Positions 34,192-34,903 of a stretch of 34,903 bases of DNA are shown here, in pieces. This DNA comes from a virus. Each line of letters starts with the position of its first letter. Positions within the stretch are counted from its first letter, which is position 1. The translations under genes were made by a program, and so were the position numbers. The DNA lies in the IMG/VR virus record IMGVR_UViG_3300046804_002948, positions 1-34,903 of that record. One strand, written 5' to 3'. The notes under the pieces were generated by a model that saw nothing but the letters and a program-made list of their open reading frames with translations, made no database searches and was not told the origin of the DNA.

Positions 34192-34903
34192 TTATGGATT
34201 TCTAGACTCTAAAAGTTGTTGATGTTGTTCGGTTCCAGGTGCAATTAATCCAATATCAGTATTTGTAACTTCTTCAATACCACGAAGAACTTTTTCCTGA
34301 AGAGTATTTAAAAATCTTTCTGGATCATTGATTGCATCGGCAAGTGATCCATAACCATTTTTAATTCTATTCGTGTCATCACTAATGAGTGTTGGAGCAG
34401 TTCCCCTTCTCATTGAATGAAGATTACCAATACTAATACCAGTCTTGGAACTTACCATTTCATCCAATGATTGTTCAGCAAAACGGCGTTCCCAATAAAC
34501 GTGATCTTCATTCTCAAACTGCTCTTTAGTGACTGTTTTGCCACCATTTAATTTAATCAATTTATTAATTATTTTATCAAAAAAATTCATTTGCTGAATA
34601 CGATCACGAATTTCAAGTTCACATGATTTCAAATAATTTTGAATTGATAGTGAATCCAAATCGTGCCAGTAGAGTTTTGTAGAACCTCCATTAGGTCCAG
34701 AAGTATGCCACTCTACAGGTTCATCAGTATTCTTACCTTTCCAACGATACTCAAACTCACGAACTCTTTCTTTCATCTCAATAAGTTTGGACATATATCC
34801 TTCAGCAAGAATACGACGATTCTTAATTGCTGCTTGAAATGCTGCGGGAATTGTGTATTGCTCTAATAGAAAAAACTTTTCAATTTGAAAATTCGTTCTT
34901 CCC
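34192..34903 (-). CDS. Structural protein, N-terminus beyond window
   Basis: The frame is open to the right edge; about 237 residues are visible. An internal ATG at 34794 is not needed as start, because the upstream codons read protein-like (E-Q-Y-T-I-P-A-A-F-Q-A-A-I-K-N-R-R). The visible part is mostly helical: R-E-F-E-Y-R-W-K-G-K, Y-W-H-D-L-D-S-L-S-I, M-N-F-F-D-K-I-I-N-K-L, E-D-H-V-Y-W-E-R-R-F, and a region G-I-S-I-G-N-L-H-S-M-R-R-G. It ends 12 nt before the repeat adhesin gene. It is probably a virion protein from its place; the family is not recognised. Confidence 0.65.
   Translation of the reverse strand, partial: GRTNFQIEKFFLLEQYTIPAAFQAAIKNRRILAEGYMSKLIEMKERVREFEYRWKGKNTDEPVEWHTSGPNGGSTKLYWHDLDSLSIQNYLKSCELEIRDRIQQMNFFDKIINKLIKLNGGKTVTKEQFENEDHVYWERRFAEQSLDEMVSSKTGISIGNLHSMRRGTAPTLISDDTNRIKNGYGSLADAINDPERFLNTLQEKVLRGIEEVTNTDIGLIAPGTEQHQQLLESRNP

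Noticed and set aside
1-34903. CRISPR arrays, insertion sequences or prophage attachment sites
   Set aside because: No direct-repeat/spacer pattern outside the coding adhesin repeats, no transposase, and no integrase seen. The tRNA genes are intact phage tRNAs, not att remnants.

Overview
The window is part of a T4-like cyanophage genome, a myovirus of marine Synechococcus or Prochlorococcus. The evidence is a low-GC sequence carrying recognisable T4 core genes (gp4, gp5, gp26, gp32, gp33, gp48, gp51, gp53, gp54, gp59), cyanophage auxiliary genes (psbA for photosystem II D1, speD, phoH, thyX), two tRNA genes, T4-type late promoter boxes (TATAAATA) and bacterial-type early promoters (TTGACA-N17-TATAAT). 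Almost everything is on the minus strand; only 15351-18676 reads plus.

Layout by coordinate. (1) 1-1110: small early-type genes and tRNA-Thr(UGU) and tRNA-Leu(UAA), served by two sigma70-like promoters buried in the 3' ends of upstream genes. (2) 1111-15311, minus: the baseplate, spike and tail module. In transcription order this is gp54 tube initiator, gp26, gp51, two large tape-measure/hydrolase proteins, a gp27-like hub, gp5 (OB-fold hub), a separate beta-helix spike protein and fibre-like structural proteins. (3) 15351-18676, plus: gp4, an unknown protein, gp48 tube cap and gp53-like wedge, fired from a late promoter that diverges from the tail module. (4) 18677-26682, minus: replication, recombination and late-transcription genes (gp32, gp59, gp33, a RecB/Cas4-type nuclease, phoH), nucleotide and polyamine genes (thyX, speD), a glutaredoxin and many small conserved cyanophage genes. 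(5) 26679-30842, minus: a lytic-transglycosylase-like gene, a tiny membrane peptide, an endonuclease VII-type HNH gene, and psbA. (6) 30843-34903, minus: a broken LamG gene, a 2OG-Fe(II) oxygenase, a 12-repeat adhesin-like protein and the 3' part of another structural gene.

Two things stand out. First, psbA is cut into five exons by four group I introns. Joining exons at U|...G| boundaries gives exactly 1080 nt and a complete 359-residue D1. All four introns have the P, Q, R and S core elements and a P1 pairing with U.G at the 5' splice site. One holds an HNH gene in its P5 loop with its own late promoter, and a second HNH gene lies just downstream of psbA. Second, gp26 ends with an in-phase -1 slippery heptamer (T TTT TTC). 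It would shift ribosomes into the frame of the tiny, SD-less gp51, whose ATG is buried in a perfect palindrome. This is the arrangement of lambda G/GT tail-assembly chaperones, placed just before the tape-measure-like genes as in lambda.

Other points: terminator and promoter are fused into one element at two sites; early promoters sit inside coding ends; gp5 has no lysozyme domain while two paralogous tape-measure-like proteins carry two different muralytic domains; gp54 has an in-frame TAA followed by a 28-codon open extension.
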